Shown: one piece after another, positions 36,616 through 45,447 of the stretch
Layout: each line of letters begins with the position of its first letter
How positions within the stretch are numbered: the stretch's first letter is position 1
DNA from: Pedobacter sp. ok626
Lineage (GTDB): Bacteria > Bacteroidota > Bacteroidia > Sphingobacteriales > Sphingobacteriaceae
Direction: 5' to 3'
Assembly: GCF_900100435.1 (NCBI RefSeq)
Contig: NZ_FNEX01000001.1
Location: forward strand, 186,001-250,000
DNA: 64,000 bases
The notes under the pieces: generated by a model
Seen by the model: only the letters and a program-made list of their open reading frames with translations
The model's database searches: none
Told to the model about the DNA's origin: nothing
Made by a program: the position numbers and the translations under genes

Positions 36616-37462
36616 TGTAGTTGGTTAATAGGCGATTCATGACCATAAGTGCCAATGTGCTCCATTTGGGATGATAAAAATTTATATGCCTGCAGATCAG
36701 CATACTGATATCTTTAAAAATGCTAATCGGCTCTACCGTCGGGACCATTTGTCTGCATATTTGTAGCCAATTTGCCAGCCATTCTGTGTCAGCTGTGCAA
36801 TCGCCATCGGCTATCAAAGTCACCATTTGATTTAAATCATCAAGGTTGGTTTTTATGAGCTTATTGGCTTCATATTGAAGTCGGATCAAGTCTGCTACAG
36901 GTAATCGGTCAGCAAGTTTCTCACAATCGGCCTGCAGGACTTTTGCCGCATTTAATGGGTTGCCAAATACGGCTAAAGCCACGATTTCTAAGCAGAGATA
37001 AAAGTTAAACAACGATTCTTCATCAAGCATGTGCTCTGCAAAGGTGTCCAACATTAATGCGGAAATCTCTTTTCGGATCAAAGCAGTTTGATCGGAATTA
37101 AGTTGCGGTGTGCAAGTTGAATTGGGTTTAAAAATATTGAGGTATACACTATTGTTGGGTAGATCTAAAAAAAAAGTGTCCTGGAGGGGTAGGGGTTTAA
37201 TTATCCTTTTTGTAGGATGGGCAGATAAGAACGTTTCAATAGTAGATTGATAAAACGGGATCTGGTGCAGATCCGTAGATTGCAGATGCAATACTAATCT
37301 TAGATGTTCCCCTTGTTCTTCGCAGAAAGATAGTGTATACTGGCTACAAATACCAGCTGTTTCCAACTCTTGTATAAGGGGAGCTAAGCAGTTCTTTAAT
37401 AAATTAGGCCATTCCTGTCTGGAATAGTATATGGAAAAGCTTATTGGAGAGCGTCTTATCAT
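36587..37462 (-). CDS. Stand-alone SpaB_C / thiopeptide-type bacteriocin biosynthesis domain protein
   Basis: A 291-residue soluble protein. The N-terminal part (SFSIYYSRQEWPNLLKNCLAPLI, then EEQGEHLRLVLHL near 49-61) follows the SpaB_C pattern in which a Trp/Leu opening leads to a G-x-H-L-R-L strand. The C-terminal MVMNRLLTNYI recalls the HxNRLL end of that domain. In lanthipeptide and thiopeptide systems SpaB_C performs glutamate elimination or cycloaddition next to a LanB dehydratase. Here no LanB N-domain is visible in the window. It may act as a leader-binding or modification partner. The match is by eye, so moderate confidence. Confidence 0.6.
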   Translation of the reverse strand: MIRRSPISFSIYYSRQEWPNLLKNCLAPLIQELETAGICSQYTLSFCEEQGEHLRLVLHLQSTDLHQIPFYQSTIETFLSAHPTKRIIKPLPLQDTFFLDLPNNSVYLNIFKPNSTCTPQLNSDQTALIRKEISALMLDTFAEHMLDEESLFNFYLCLEIVALAVFGNPLNAAKVLQADCEKLADRLPVADLIRLQYEANKLIKTNLDDLNQMVTLIADGDCTADTEWLANWLQICRQMVPTVEPISIFKDISMLICRHINFYHPKWSTLALMVMNRLLTNYINQSILQPK

Positions 37463-37472
37463 TATATTGGTT

Positions 37473-37505
37473 TATAAATACACCATTTAGGATTGTGTAT
37501 TTATA
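37473..37505. promoter_or_regulatory. Inverted repeat in the divergent promoter region of the export locus
   Basis: Arms TATAAATACAC and GTGTATTTATA are perfectly complementary over 11 bases with an 11-base spacer. The site lies 10 bases upstream of the SpaB_C-like start and about 150 bases upstream of the C39 transporter. It could be an operator for a dimeric regulator controlling both directions, or a hairpin in the SpaB_C mRNA leader. Confidence 0.5.
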
Positions 37506-37651
37506 TACAAGTCTAAAAAGTTTCACTGCGATATTTTGTTCAATTTTTTGTCGTTTTGTCTCAATGTTTTTCGTGTAGAGAAAATAATAGTGTTGACCCT
37601 TTATATTAGCTAAACGTTTAAAAAAAACTAAACCAAATCTCTAAATTAACC

Positions 37652-39889
37652 ATGCTCAAAACGTTCCCTGTAGACAGGCAGTTAGATAAAATGGACTGTG
37701 GTCCGGCCTGTCTGAAAACAATTTCAAAATTTTACGGTAAATACTATTCATTGCAATATTTGCGGGATAAATGTGGTTTGTCACGTGAGGGAGTCTCTTT
37801 TCTTGATCTGAGTTATGCAGCCGAAGGTATTGGATTAAGAAGTATCAGTATAAAAGCAACGATTCAGGATTTATACGAAAAAGTGCCTTTACCGTGTATT
37901 ATTCATTGGGCGAACAGTCACTTTGTGGTTGTTTATAAAGCAACTGCGAAGAGAATTTACGTTTCAGACCCGGCTAAAGGTTTAGTCAGCTATAGTTATC
38001 CAGAGTTTACCGAAAACTGGTACAAGCAGAAATATGATTTGAAAAAAGGGGTGTTGTTGGCATTAGAACCACAGGCAGACTTCAAATTAATACATGAAAA
38101 TGAGAAGCGGAATAGGAAGAAAACGATTGGTAATTTAGTTGCTTACTTTACACCTTATAAAAAGAACTTTGTAAATCTGTTTGTGGTTATGTTTATCGTA
38201 ACGCTATTGCAGGCTCTTTTGCCTTTTATTTCAAAAGCAGTGATCGACGTAGGTATACAGCGGCAGGATGTCGATTTCATCAATATCGTACTCATAGCAA
38301 ACATTGCAATTATTCTTTCGATCACACTTTCGAATGCCGTACGCGATTGGATTTTGGTTCACATCACATCGCGGATAAATATTGCACTCATTTCGGATTA
38401 CCTCATGAAGCTGATGAAGTTACCTATAACTTTCTTTGAGACTAAGTTAACGGGGGATATTCTACAACGGGCAAATGACCATGAACGCATCAGAAGTTTC
38501 ATCATGAACAACTCCTTAAACATGGTTTTCTCTGTCTTAACCTTTGTTGTTTTCGGAATTATTCTTTGGGTTTATAATACTTTTATCTTTTATACTTTTT
38601 TGGTTGGCAGTACGCTCTATGTAGTTTGGGTATTGGCTTTTTTGAAGCTACGACGCAAATTGGATTGGAATTATTTTGAATTAATTTCCAAAAACCAAAG
38701 CTACTGGGTTGAGACGATAGAAGGGATGCAAGACATCAAGGTGAATAATTATGAGAAAGCGAAACGTTGGAAGTGGGAGAACATTCAGGCAAAGCTATAT
38801 AAAGTGAATTTACGGAGCCTTACTGTGAATAATATTCAAAACCTGGGCGCTCAATGTATCGACAGCATTAAGAATCTATTGATTACATTTTTCTGTGCGA
38901 AAGCAGTCATAGCGGGAGAGATCACCTTTGGAGTCATGATCTCCACACAATTTATTATTGGTATGTTAAGCGGTCCGGTACAACAGTTTGTGAGTTTTAT
39001 TGTCTCGGCTCAATTTGCGCATCTCAGTTTTCTCCGGTTGAATGAGATACATGAACAAGAGGAAGAAGACGAACATATGGGCAACAACAGCCTGGCGCTT
39101 ATACAAGACAAAAGCTTGTTATTAAAAAATGTGTTTTTTCAGTATACCCGCAATTCACCAGTCGTTATCAATGGTTTGCATTTATCCATACCTGAAGGGA
39201 AGGTGACCGCTATTGTTGGGGATAGTGGCAGTGGTAAATCAACATTACTTAAGTTGCTGCTCCGTCTTTACAAGCCAACATACGGTGAAATTATGATCGG
39301 GGGTATGAATTTAAATAACATTGGCCTGAAACAATGGCGGGACAAGGTTGGCGTAGTTATGCAGGATGGTAAAATATTTAGTGATACCATAATGAATAAC
39401 ATTGTATTAGACGATGAGAAAATTGATTATGAGCGCTTACGTGATGCCGTTGAAACTGCAAATATTGCTACTGAGATAGAGCAATTGCCCTTAGGCTATC
39501 AAACAATGATGGGCGAACGTGGTCGGGGCCTAAGTGGTGGCCAAAAGCAGCGGGTATTGATTGCACGAGCGCTTTATAAAAATCCGGATTTTCTATTCTT
39601 TGATGAAGCAACCAATTCTTTAGATACCATCAATGAGCAGAAAATTATCTCTGCCTTAGAAAGTGTTTTTAAAGATAAAACAGTCATCGTAGTAGCGCAT
39701 CGGTTGAGTACTGTTCGTAAGGCCGACCAGATTGTTGTAATGAGAAAGGGAAGTGTTGTAGAAATCGGTACACACGATACGCTCATGAAGAAAGGTGGAC
39801 TTTATTATCAATTGGTAGCGTCTCAGGTAGAATTGATTAATGAGCTAACACCGAATATTGATAGTCAGTTATTAGAAACAAAAGGATAA
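37652..39889 (+). CDS. C39-peptidase-containing ABC exporter (PCAT)
   Basis: A 745-residue exporter that cleaves double-glycine leaders and pumps the cargo out. The N-terminal C39 peptidase has Cys16 in MDCGPACLKTIS, His90 in NSHFVVVYK and Asp106 in VSDPAKG, the full triad. The six-helix membrane domain covers about 165-455. The nucleotide-binding domain has Walker A GDSGSGKST (about 523-531), signature LSGGQKQR, Walker B FLFFDEATNSLD and the H-loop VAHRLST. The next gene, 3 bases away, is its HlyD partner. The two leader proteins divergent to it are the obvious substrates. Confidence 0.95.
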   Translation: MLKTFPVDRQLDKMDCGPACLKTISKFYGKYYSLQYLRDKCGLSREGVSFLDLSYAAEGIGLRSISIKATIQDLYEKVPLPCIIHWANSHFVVVYKATAKRIYVSDPAKGLVSYSYPEFTENWYKQKYDLKKGVLLALEPQADFKLIHENEKRNRKKTIGNLVAYFTPYKKNFVNLFVVMFIVTLLQALLPFISKAVIDVGIQRQDVDFINIVLIANIAIILSITLSNAVRDWILVHITSRINIALISDYLMKLMKLPITFFETKLTGDILQRANDHERIRSFIMNNSLNMVFSVLTFVVFGIILWVYNTFIFYTFLVGSTLYVVWVLAFLKLRRKLDWNYFELISKNQSYWVETIEGMQDIKVNNYEKAKRWKWENIQAKLYKVNLRSLTVNNIQNLGAQCIDSIKNLLITFFCAKAVIAGEITFGVMISTQFIIGMLSGPVQQFVSFIVSAQFAHLSFLRLNEIHEQEEEDEHMGNNSLALIQDKSLLLKNVFFQYTRNSPVVINGLHLSIPEGKVTAIVGDSGSGKSTLLKLLLRLYKPTYGEIMIGGMNLNNIGLKQWRDKVGVVMQDGKIFSDTIMNNIVLDDEKIDYERLRDAVETANIATEIEQLPLGYQTMMGERGRGLSGGQKQRVLIARALYKNPDFLFFDEATNSLDTINEQKIISALESVFKDKTVIVVAHRLSTVRKADQIVVMRKGSVVEIGTHDTLMKKGGLYYQLVASQVELINELTPNIDSQLLETKG

Positions 39890-39892
39890 GAA

Positions 39893-41218
39893 ATGGAAAC
39901 TGAAGTTACACCAGAAAAATTTAAAAATGCAGAGCGTACCGAAGAGGTCCAGGCGATTATTGATCGGATGCCCGCCAACTTTGGCTTACGTATCACCCTT
40001 TTTGTTTTAGCATTGGTATCCATTTTTTTCGCTTTTGGCTGGATGATCAAGTATCCGGACATTGTAACGGGATCAATTTCTATAAATGCGAGCAGTGCAG
40101 TTGTGAAACTGGTAGCCCATACCTCTGGTAAACTCCAGTTGAATGACCTTAAAAATTTGAAAGAGGTGAAAGAGGGGGAATATGTTGGGATGATCCATAA
40201 TGCAGCAAATTTAGATGATGTCCGAAAGGTAGAGCGTTTAATCAGAGGATTTAGTGTAAAGGATATCAAAAGCTTTGATAAGTTAGCCTTGTTCCCTAAA
40301 AATGTTTCATTGGGCGAATTGAGCATTAAATATTTTGCCTTTCTTAACGCGTTTACAAAGACAGCCCAATATTATCATGCAAACCTGTATGATAAACAAG
40401 CTGAAGTATTAAACAAGCTGATCAAAGAGTATAGCAAAATTCGAGATATTACTGCGCATCGAATCCAAATGAGCGGAGCAAGCATGGGGCTTGTCGGTAA
40501 ATTCTCAGGTAGGGATTCAATTTTATTTTCTAAAAAAGTACTTTCCGAAGCTGAAAACGACCGGTCACAAATCACATTTATTTCTGCTCAGGATGGTTAC
40601 CAAAATATGCTTAAAGAGTACTCTGTTACCAATAGCCAATTGCAGCAAACGGATAACCAGTTGCAACAGAATATGATACAAAAAATGGAGAAGGAAAATC
40701 AACTGGAATTGGAACTGATTTCTGCTTTTACAGATTTGGAGGATAACTTTAAGATGTGGGAGGAAAAATATGTACTGAAGGCACCGATGGATGGTAAGGT
40801 ACAATTTCTGAAATTTTGGGTGGAAAGTGAGTTTGTTCAGAGCGGTGAGCCTATTTTTACGATTGTTCCATTACAAAATAATGTATTGGGGCAAATGAGT
40901 TTACCAGTTCAGGGGGCAGGGAAGGTAGAGGTTGGCCAGGAAGTCATTATAAAATTGGAAAATTACCCCTATATGGAATATGGAAGTATCAAGGGATTGG
41001 TGTCTTCTATTTCATTGACGACCAATGTGCAGAATACGGTAAATGGAGCTGTTGAAAATTATTTGGTGAATGTTTCTTTACCAGACAAGTTAAAAACGAA
41101 TTACGGTTCTGAACTTGGATTTCGCTTTGAGACAAAAGGTACGGGTGATATCATTGTTCATAAGCGCCGTTTGATAGAACGATTGTTTGATAATTTGCGG
41201 TATAAATTAAACCAATAA
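39893..41218 (+). CDS. HlyD-family membrane fusion protein of the C39 exporter
   Basis: A 441-residue adaptor with one N-terminal membrane helix (about 37-58, TLFVLALVSIFFAFGWMI), a barrel-sandwich segment split by long coiled coil (about 150-290, Gln/Glu/Lys rich) and LKAPMDGKVQFLKFWVESEFVQSGEPIF, the typical lipoyl-like return strand. It bridges the ABC exporter to an outer-membrane channel; no TolC-like gene is visible, so one elsewhere would be used. It converges on the GT2-like gene with a 12-base overlap of coding ends. Confidence 0.92.
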   Translation: METEVTPEKFKNAERTEEVQAIIDRMPANFGLRITLFVLALVSIFFAFGWMIKYPDIVTGSISINASSAVVKLVAHTSGKLQLNDLKNLKEVKEGEYVGMIHNAANLDDVRKVERLIRGFSVKDIKSFDKLALFPKNVSLGELSIKYFAFLNAFTKTAQYYHANLYDKQAEVLNKLIKEYSKIRDITAHRIQMSGASMGLVGKFSGRDSILFSKKVLSEAENDRSQITFISAQDGYQNMLKEYSVTNSQLQQTDNQLQQNMIQKMEKENQLELELISAFTDLEDNFKMWEEKYVLKAPMDGKVQFLKFWVESEFVQSGEPIFTIVPLQNNVLGQMSLPVQGAGKVEVGQEVIIKLENYPYMEYGSIKGLVSSISLTTNVQNTVNGAVENYLVNVSLPDKLKTNYGSELGFRFETKGTGDIIVHKRRLIERLFDNLRYKLNQ

Positions 41219-42235
41219 AGGCGTATGAGAGAAGTTTCTATATAGGCTACCTTTCTTTGTAGTTTTATTTTTTACAACGCTGATTCCCTTTTCTGTGTTT
41301 TCTTCCATAATTAATCTGTTGGAAATCTGATGAAAAAAGAATAGTGCGTCTTCGCGTAACTGCTTAGATTCTAACTTATAAAAGCTTTTAAAATCGCTAA
41401 TGTTAGTCGGCCCATCCGTTTGCCAGGCTCCGCTTGTCCAGGAGTCTTCCTGGATAGAGAAATTATATTGAAATGAAAAATTTAAAGGTATCTCAGGTTC
41501 TAGCTTGCTGAATAAAAAATTGTTTACCATCGTAGCAAGCTTAGTTGTATTATCCTGGAAAAGAAAAAGTAGTTCAGAACTATAGGGGGTTATATATCTG
41601 ATGTATAATTCTTTGAGATAAAAGCCTTCTTTAGAGTTTAACATTCTCTCTTTGTTAGAATGCTGTATTGCATTCAAGAATGAAGGATTATCAATATCTA
41701 CCTTCTCAACTCCCGAACGCTTCAAACGGTAAATTAGATCAATATCTTCAAAACCATAGTGTTTCATGCGCTCATCGTATCCTCCGATTTTCACAAAGCT
41801 TTTCTTTAGCATACATATCCTGCCCAATACATCATTTTTCTTCATGGACGTATAGTAGGTCGTCAAAAAAACATTAGACATTTCTTTAAAAATTTCGCTC
41901 ACATAGGTAGCAAAACCTGCTCCGGTAAAATTGTCTGCGTCGATATTGCAGATTACATCACCGGTCGCTAAGGAAACGACAAGATTTCTTGAATGGCTCC
42001 AGTCATAAAATTGTACAGAATCGATCTTAAAATAGACAAGTCTGCCAGTACTTAAAAATTCTGAATAGTTTGATTTTATATATTCTTCTAAACCGTCCGA
42101 AGAATTATAATCGAGCAACACAAACTCAAGATTTTCATAATCCATATTGTCGGCTAAATTCTTTGGAAGCGTCTGCTTGAGATAGGATAACCTGTTCATA
42201 CAGGTAGTGCAGAAGGAAATTTTGATATTACTCAT
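41207..42235 (-). CDS. Glycosyltransferase, GT2/GT7-like (GT-A fold)
   Basis: A 342-residue enzyme. I start at MSNIKISFCTTCMNR because the 26 codons upstream look like untranslated AT-rich DNA. The nucleotide-sugar fold is clear: opening strand ISFCTTCMNRLSYLKQTLP, then NIDADNF with the DxD motif at Asp99 and Asp101, and the acceptor block GGYDERMKHYGFEDIDLIYRL, the GT7 C-terminal pattern (GxExxDL). There is no membrane helix, so it acts in the cytosol. Lying back-to-back with a PLOD-like transferase and beside the exporter, it may glycosylate the exported leader proteins, which is inference. Confidence 0.82.
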   Translation of the reverse strand: MSNIKISFCTTCMNRLSYLKQTLPKNLADNMDYENLEFVLLDYNSSDGLEEYIKSNYSEFLSTGRLVYFKIDSVQFYDWSHSRNLVVSLATGDVICNIDADNFTGAGFATYVSEIFKEMSNVFLTTYYTSMKKNDVLGRICMLKKSFVKIGGYDERMKHYGFEDIDLIYRLKRSGVEKVDIDNPSFLNAIQHSNKERMLNSKEGFYLKELYIRYITPYSSELLFLFQDNTTKLATMVNNFLFSKLEPEIPLNFSFQYNFSIQEDSWTSGAWQTDGPTNISDFKSFYKLESKQLREDALFFFHQISNRLIMEENTEKGISVVKNKTTKKGSLYRNFSHTPLLV

Positions 42236-42328
42236 GAGGAGCGAAAAAATATAATGAAAAAATAATCCTATAATTGTTGATCTAGTATCACTAATATATA
42301 GATATTTAACCAATTAATAACGCTAATC

Positions 42329-43102
42329 ATGATAGTAGTTTGTGTAATCACAACAGATGATCACGAAGGATTAATCGACTTTTTAAAACCTTCTTGTGAA
42401 TTCCATAACTTGAAATTAAAAGTTCTCACAGTTAAAGATAAATACACTGGTCATAGGCTGAAGGATCTTCTCTTATATGAGTTTTTAAAAGATATCGATA
42501 AGAACGAGCTTATTTTATTTACTGATGCATTCGATGCCTATTTTATTGCAAGTGAAGCTGAAATCATTGAGAAATACAACAGATTTAATATCCCGATAGT
42601 GTTTTCTGGTGAAATCGCTTGCTGGCCGGAACCAACATTAAGTAGGTTTTATCCAAGAATTACTGAAGATACTCATTTCAGATATCTGAATAGTGGCGGT
42701 TTTATTGGGAGGAGTGGGGATATCGTAGATTTAATTGAAAAATACTATTTTGAGAATAGAATCGAGCTTTCTCAGCATTTATGGAGTAACCAATACGTAT
42801 GGAATCAAATCTATTTGAATGAACAAGATGTAATTAAAATTGACGTTGATTGCGAAATATTTTACACGCTTTGCAGTAAAATTCCAGTTTCCAAAGCGTA
42901 TTTGCATTCCGAAGAATTGAAAAAGGTTGTGTTAAGCCAAGAAAAAGATCGTTTGTTGAACGAAATGATCATTGAAGATGGACGATTTACGAATTCAATC
43001 ACAGGTACCAGACCTTGTCATTTGCATTTTAATAGCCCAGCAGTTAAAGAGCTTATGAAAACAAATCTATTGGATGATTTAAAAGTTTGGGTGGATAAGT
43101 GA
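42329..43102 (+). CDS. PLOD/procollagen-type glycosyltransferase domain protein
   Basis: A 257-residue soluble protein resembling the glycosyltransferase domain of procollagen lysyl hydroxylase (PLOD). Seen motifs are FTDAFDAYF (acidic pair Asp66/Asp69 at the metal site), FSGEIACWPEPTLSRFYP and FRYLNSGGFIGRSGDI, which follow the PLOD order FVDxYDV, FSAExxCWP and LNSGGFIG. Animal PLOD enzymes glucosylate galactosyl-hydroxylysine in Gly-rich collagen; bacterial homologues are little studied. The gene is divergent from the GT2-like gene (93 bases) and probably belongs to the export locus with its Gly-rich substrates. Confidence 0.75.
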   Translation: MIVVCVITTDDHEGLIDFLKPSCEFHNLKLKVLTVKDKYTGHRLKDLLLYEFLKDIDKNELILFTDAFDAYFIASEAEIIEKYNRFNIPIVFSGEIACWPEPTLSRFYPRITEDTHFRYLNSGGFIGRSGDIVDLIEKYYFENRIELSQHLWSNQYVWNQIYLNEQDVIKIDVDCEIFYTLCSKIPVSKAYLHSEELKKVVLSQEKDRLLNEMIIEDGRFTNSITGTRPCHLHFNSPAVKELMKTNLLDDLKVWVDK

Positions 43103-43122
43103 TTTTTGACTATTCAATTTGA

Positions 43123-43983
43123 TTATTCTACTAAAGTGTTGAATTTTTCTTTGATATGTGTCCTGGCTTGTTTTTGAAACTCTTCGGGAGTTTGCCCAGT
43201 TTGTTTTTTAAAGAACCGGCTAAAGTACGGACGGTCTGAAAAACCTAATTCGTAGGATATTTCTTTGATACTGAGTTCACTATGGATGATACTTCGTTTT
43301 GCTTCCAGTATGATTCTGTCATGAATCAGCTGCATACCTGTCTTACCTAGTTTGTCTTTCAGGATTTGGTTGAGGCGTTTGGAACTGATTCCCAATTTGC
43401 CTGCATAAAAGTCTGTGTTACGCACGTGCTGGTAATTACTTTCCAGTAGCATTAAAAATTCGTACACTCTTTTTTGATGGATATCCTGACTGGTGAATTC
43501 GTGCTCCTTTACCTGGATCAGTTTAAGCAGGAAGACTTTGAGTAAAGCTTTTACCATTACGAAGTTATTGCTTGTATATTCCTTTTCCAGCAAATGGAAT
43601 ATTCCGGAGAGCTCAGCCGCAGCCGTTTCATTTAACCTCAGGCAGGAGAATTCTCCCTGTACATTAAAGATTTTAAAAAGATCGAGGAGAAACTCCTTAT
43701 CTTCTTCTTCCAGCATACTTCTTTTGAAAGAAATCAGTTCGCCATTCTTTCCTGCCTTGTTCAACTGATGGACTCTGTATGGTGGAATTAGATAAATCCA
43801 GTCAGCTTTAGGATCAAGTGCTATATCTTTTAAGGTATGAAGTGCTGCTTCATTTTTCAACCATACAATTTCAAAAAAATCCTTTCTTCCCGGATCATTG
43901 AGGTAGCTAGGAGGGCAATTGCCCAGATTGCGGATATAGATTAACGATTTCTCAAGTGCCGGTTGCAATGCTGAATTCATCAT
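43123..43983 (-). CDS. AraC-family transcriptional regulator divergent from PHI/HPS
   Basis: A 286-residue regulator with a cupin-like sensing half (about 15-150) and a C-terminal double helix-turn-helix (about 185-280), including GISSKRLNQILKDKLGKTG and the second-helix hallmark LGFSDRPYFSRFFKKQTGQTPEEF. It is transcribed away from the hexulose-phosphate pair about 200 bases away, so it probably controls that pair in response to formaldehyde or a related signal. Two consecutive Met codons mark the start. Confidence 0.88.
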   Translation of the reverse strand: MMNSALQPALEKSLIYIRNLGNCPPSYLNDPGRKDFFEIVWLKNEAALHTLKDIALDPKADWIYLIPPYRVHQLNKAGKNGELISFKRSMLEEEDKEFLLDLFKIFNVQGEFSCLRLNETAAAELSGIFHLLEKEYTSNNFVMVKALLKVFLLKLIQVKEHEFTSQDIHQKRVYEFLMLLESNYQHVRNTDFYAGKLGISSKRLNQILKDKLGKTGMQLIHDRIILEAKRSIIHSELSIKEISYELGFSDRPYFSRFFKKQTGQTPEEFQKQARTHIKEKFNTLVE

Positions 43984-44186
43984 GGTATAAAGATAAGGAC
44001 TATGAATTTGGCGTATTGGACGATTGGGAAATTATGGTGGACTATTCGGAAATCCTTGTTTTTTTGTGGCTTGTTTATGACTTTTTGAGCTTCCAATTTC
44101 CAGATTGTCCAACAGAATGGGCGGATTGTATAAGGCTGGAGCTGTTCTGCCTGATTACTTTTACCCCAGATTAAAGCATAAGAAAT

Positions 44187-44777
44187 ATGGAGGTTGAAAA
44201 TATAAGTGAGCAGCAGATTGCAAAAGATATCCGCGCCAATCTGGAGATGATTTTAAAGGAAAATACCTGGCTATTAAAACAGGTGGATTTCAACGAAGTG
44301 GCCACATTGGTCAATGATATCAAATCTGCCCATCATATCTTTATTACTGCAGCCGGACGTTCTGGTTTTGCGATGCGTTCAGCTGCGATGCGCTTGATGC
44401 ACCTTGGACTTAAAGTCCACTTTGTAGGAGAAACCACTACACCTGCAATCTTAAAGGGAGATCTGTTAATTGCTGCTTCCGCATCAGGTACGACAAGTAC
44501 CATTGTAAGGGCAGCGCAGAAAGCTAAGGAAATGGGGGCCATGGTAGTTGCGATTTCCACACAAGAAGATTCCTTACTTTCCGGTCTTGCAGATCAGGTG
44601 ATCCTGGTTCCTGCAGCGGGAAAGCAAGATCTGGAAAGTAGTCGTTCTGCGCAGTATGCCGGCAGTCTATTTGAACAATTCCTGCTGTTGTTAACTGATT
44701 CGGTATTTCAGTCCTTATGGAAATTGGAAGGCATACCGGCAGCGGAGCTCTGGAAAAGGCATGCAAATCTTGAATAA
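44187..44777 (+). CDS. hxlB: 6-phospho-3-hexuloisomerase (PHI)
   Basis: A 196-residue SIS-domain isomerase. Recognisable parts are the SIS sugar-phosphate region HIFITAAGRSGFAMRSAAMRLMHLG, SASGTTSTIVRAAQKAKE and the C-terminal AQYAGSLFEQFLLLLTDS. It converts 3-hexulose-6-phosphate to fructose-6-phosphate, the second step of the ribulose-monophosphate route of formaldehyde fixation. HPS follows 30 bases later, so the two steps are one operon. Length fits the family. Confidence 0.92.
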   Translation: MEVENISEQQIAKDIRANLEMILKENTWLLKQVDFNEVATLVNDIKSAHHIFITAAGRSGFAMRSAAMRLMHLGLKVHFVGETTTPAILKGDLLIAASASGTTSTIVRAAQKAKEMGAMVVAISTQEDSLLSGLADQVILVPAAGKQDLESSRSAQYAGSLFEQFLLLLTDSVFQSLWKLEGIPAAELWKRHANLE

Positions 44778-44807
44778 GCACATTTAAATCAATTATATAT
44801 TATCATT

Positions 44808-45440
44808 ATGGCAAAATTACAAGTAGCAATAGACTTATTAACCACAGAAGAAGCATTGGCATTAGCGGCTAAAGTCGCTCCCTATGTAGATATCATTGAA
44901 TTGGGGACACCTTTAATCAAAAACATGGGATCAGCAGTGATCACTGCGATGAAAAATGCACATCCAGATAAACTAGTTTTTGCAGATCTTAAAACGGCTG
45001 ATGCAGGTGAACTGGAAGCTGATATAGCCTTTAAGGCTGGGGCAGACCTGGTAACTGTAATGGGGGCCGCAGGTGATGCTACGATTATTGGTGCGGTTAA
45101 GGCAGCAAAAGCTCATGGCAAAGGTGTTGTTGTGGATACCATTGGTTATCCCGATCGTGTAAGACGAGCACAGGAAGTGACTAAACTTGGGGTAGAATTC
45201 GTAGAGCTCCATGCTGGCTTAGATGAGCAGTGGACAGCTGGTTATTCTATCCAGGTATTGATTGATGAGGCCGCTAGAGTAGGTGTTCCTGTTTCTGTAG
45301 CTGGTGGTGTAAACATTAGTAACATAGCTGCTGTGGTTAAAGCAGGTGCGCAGGTGGTGGTTGCTGGTGCTGCAATTTATGGAGCTGAGGATCCGGCTTT
45401 GGCTGCTAAAGCATTGCGTGAGGCAATTGATGCCGTTTAG
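44808..45440 (+). CDS. hxlA: 3-hexulose-6-phosphate synthase (HPS)
   Basis: A 210-residue (beta/alpha)8 enzyme of the OMP-decarboxylase superfamily. The signature FADLKTADAGELEADIAFKAG lies at about residues 58-78, preceded by IIELGTPLIKNMG and followed by VDTIGYPDRVRRA and SVAGGVNISNI. It condenses formaldehyde with ribulose-5-phosphate. In Bacteroidota this most likely serves formaldehyde detoxification rather than growth on methanol, which is inference. A strong intrinsic terminator follows immediately. Confidence 0.94.
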   Translation: MAKLQVAIDLLTTEEALALAAKVAPYVDIIELGTPLIKNMGSAVITAMKNAHPDKLVFADLKTADAGELEADIAFKAGADLVTVMGAAGDATIIGAVKAAKAHGKGVVVDTIGYPDRVRRAQEVTKLGVEFVELHAGLDEQWTAGYSIQVLIDEAARVGVPVSVAGGVNISNIAAVVKAGAQVVVAGAAIYGAEDPALAAKALREAIDAV

Positions 45441-45447
45441 TGGATCG

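Noticed and set aside
43956..44174. 72-codon open frame between the AraC and PHI genes
   Set aside because: It overlaps the AraC start and the divergent promoter region and shows no domain or start context.
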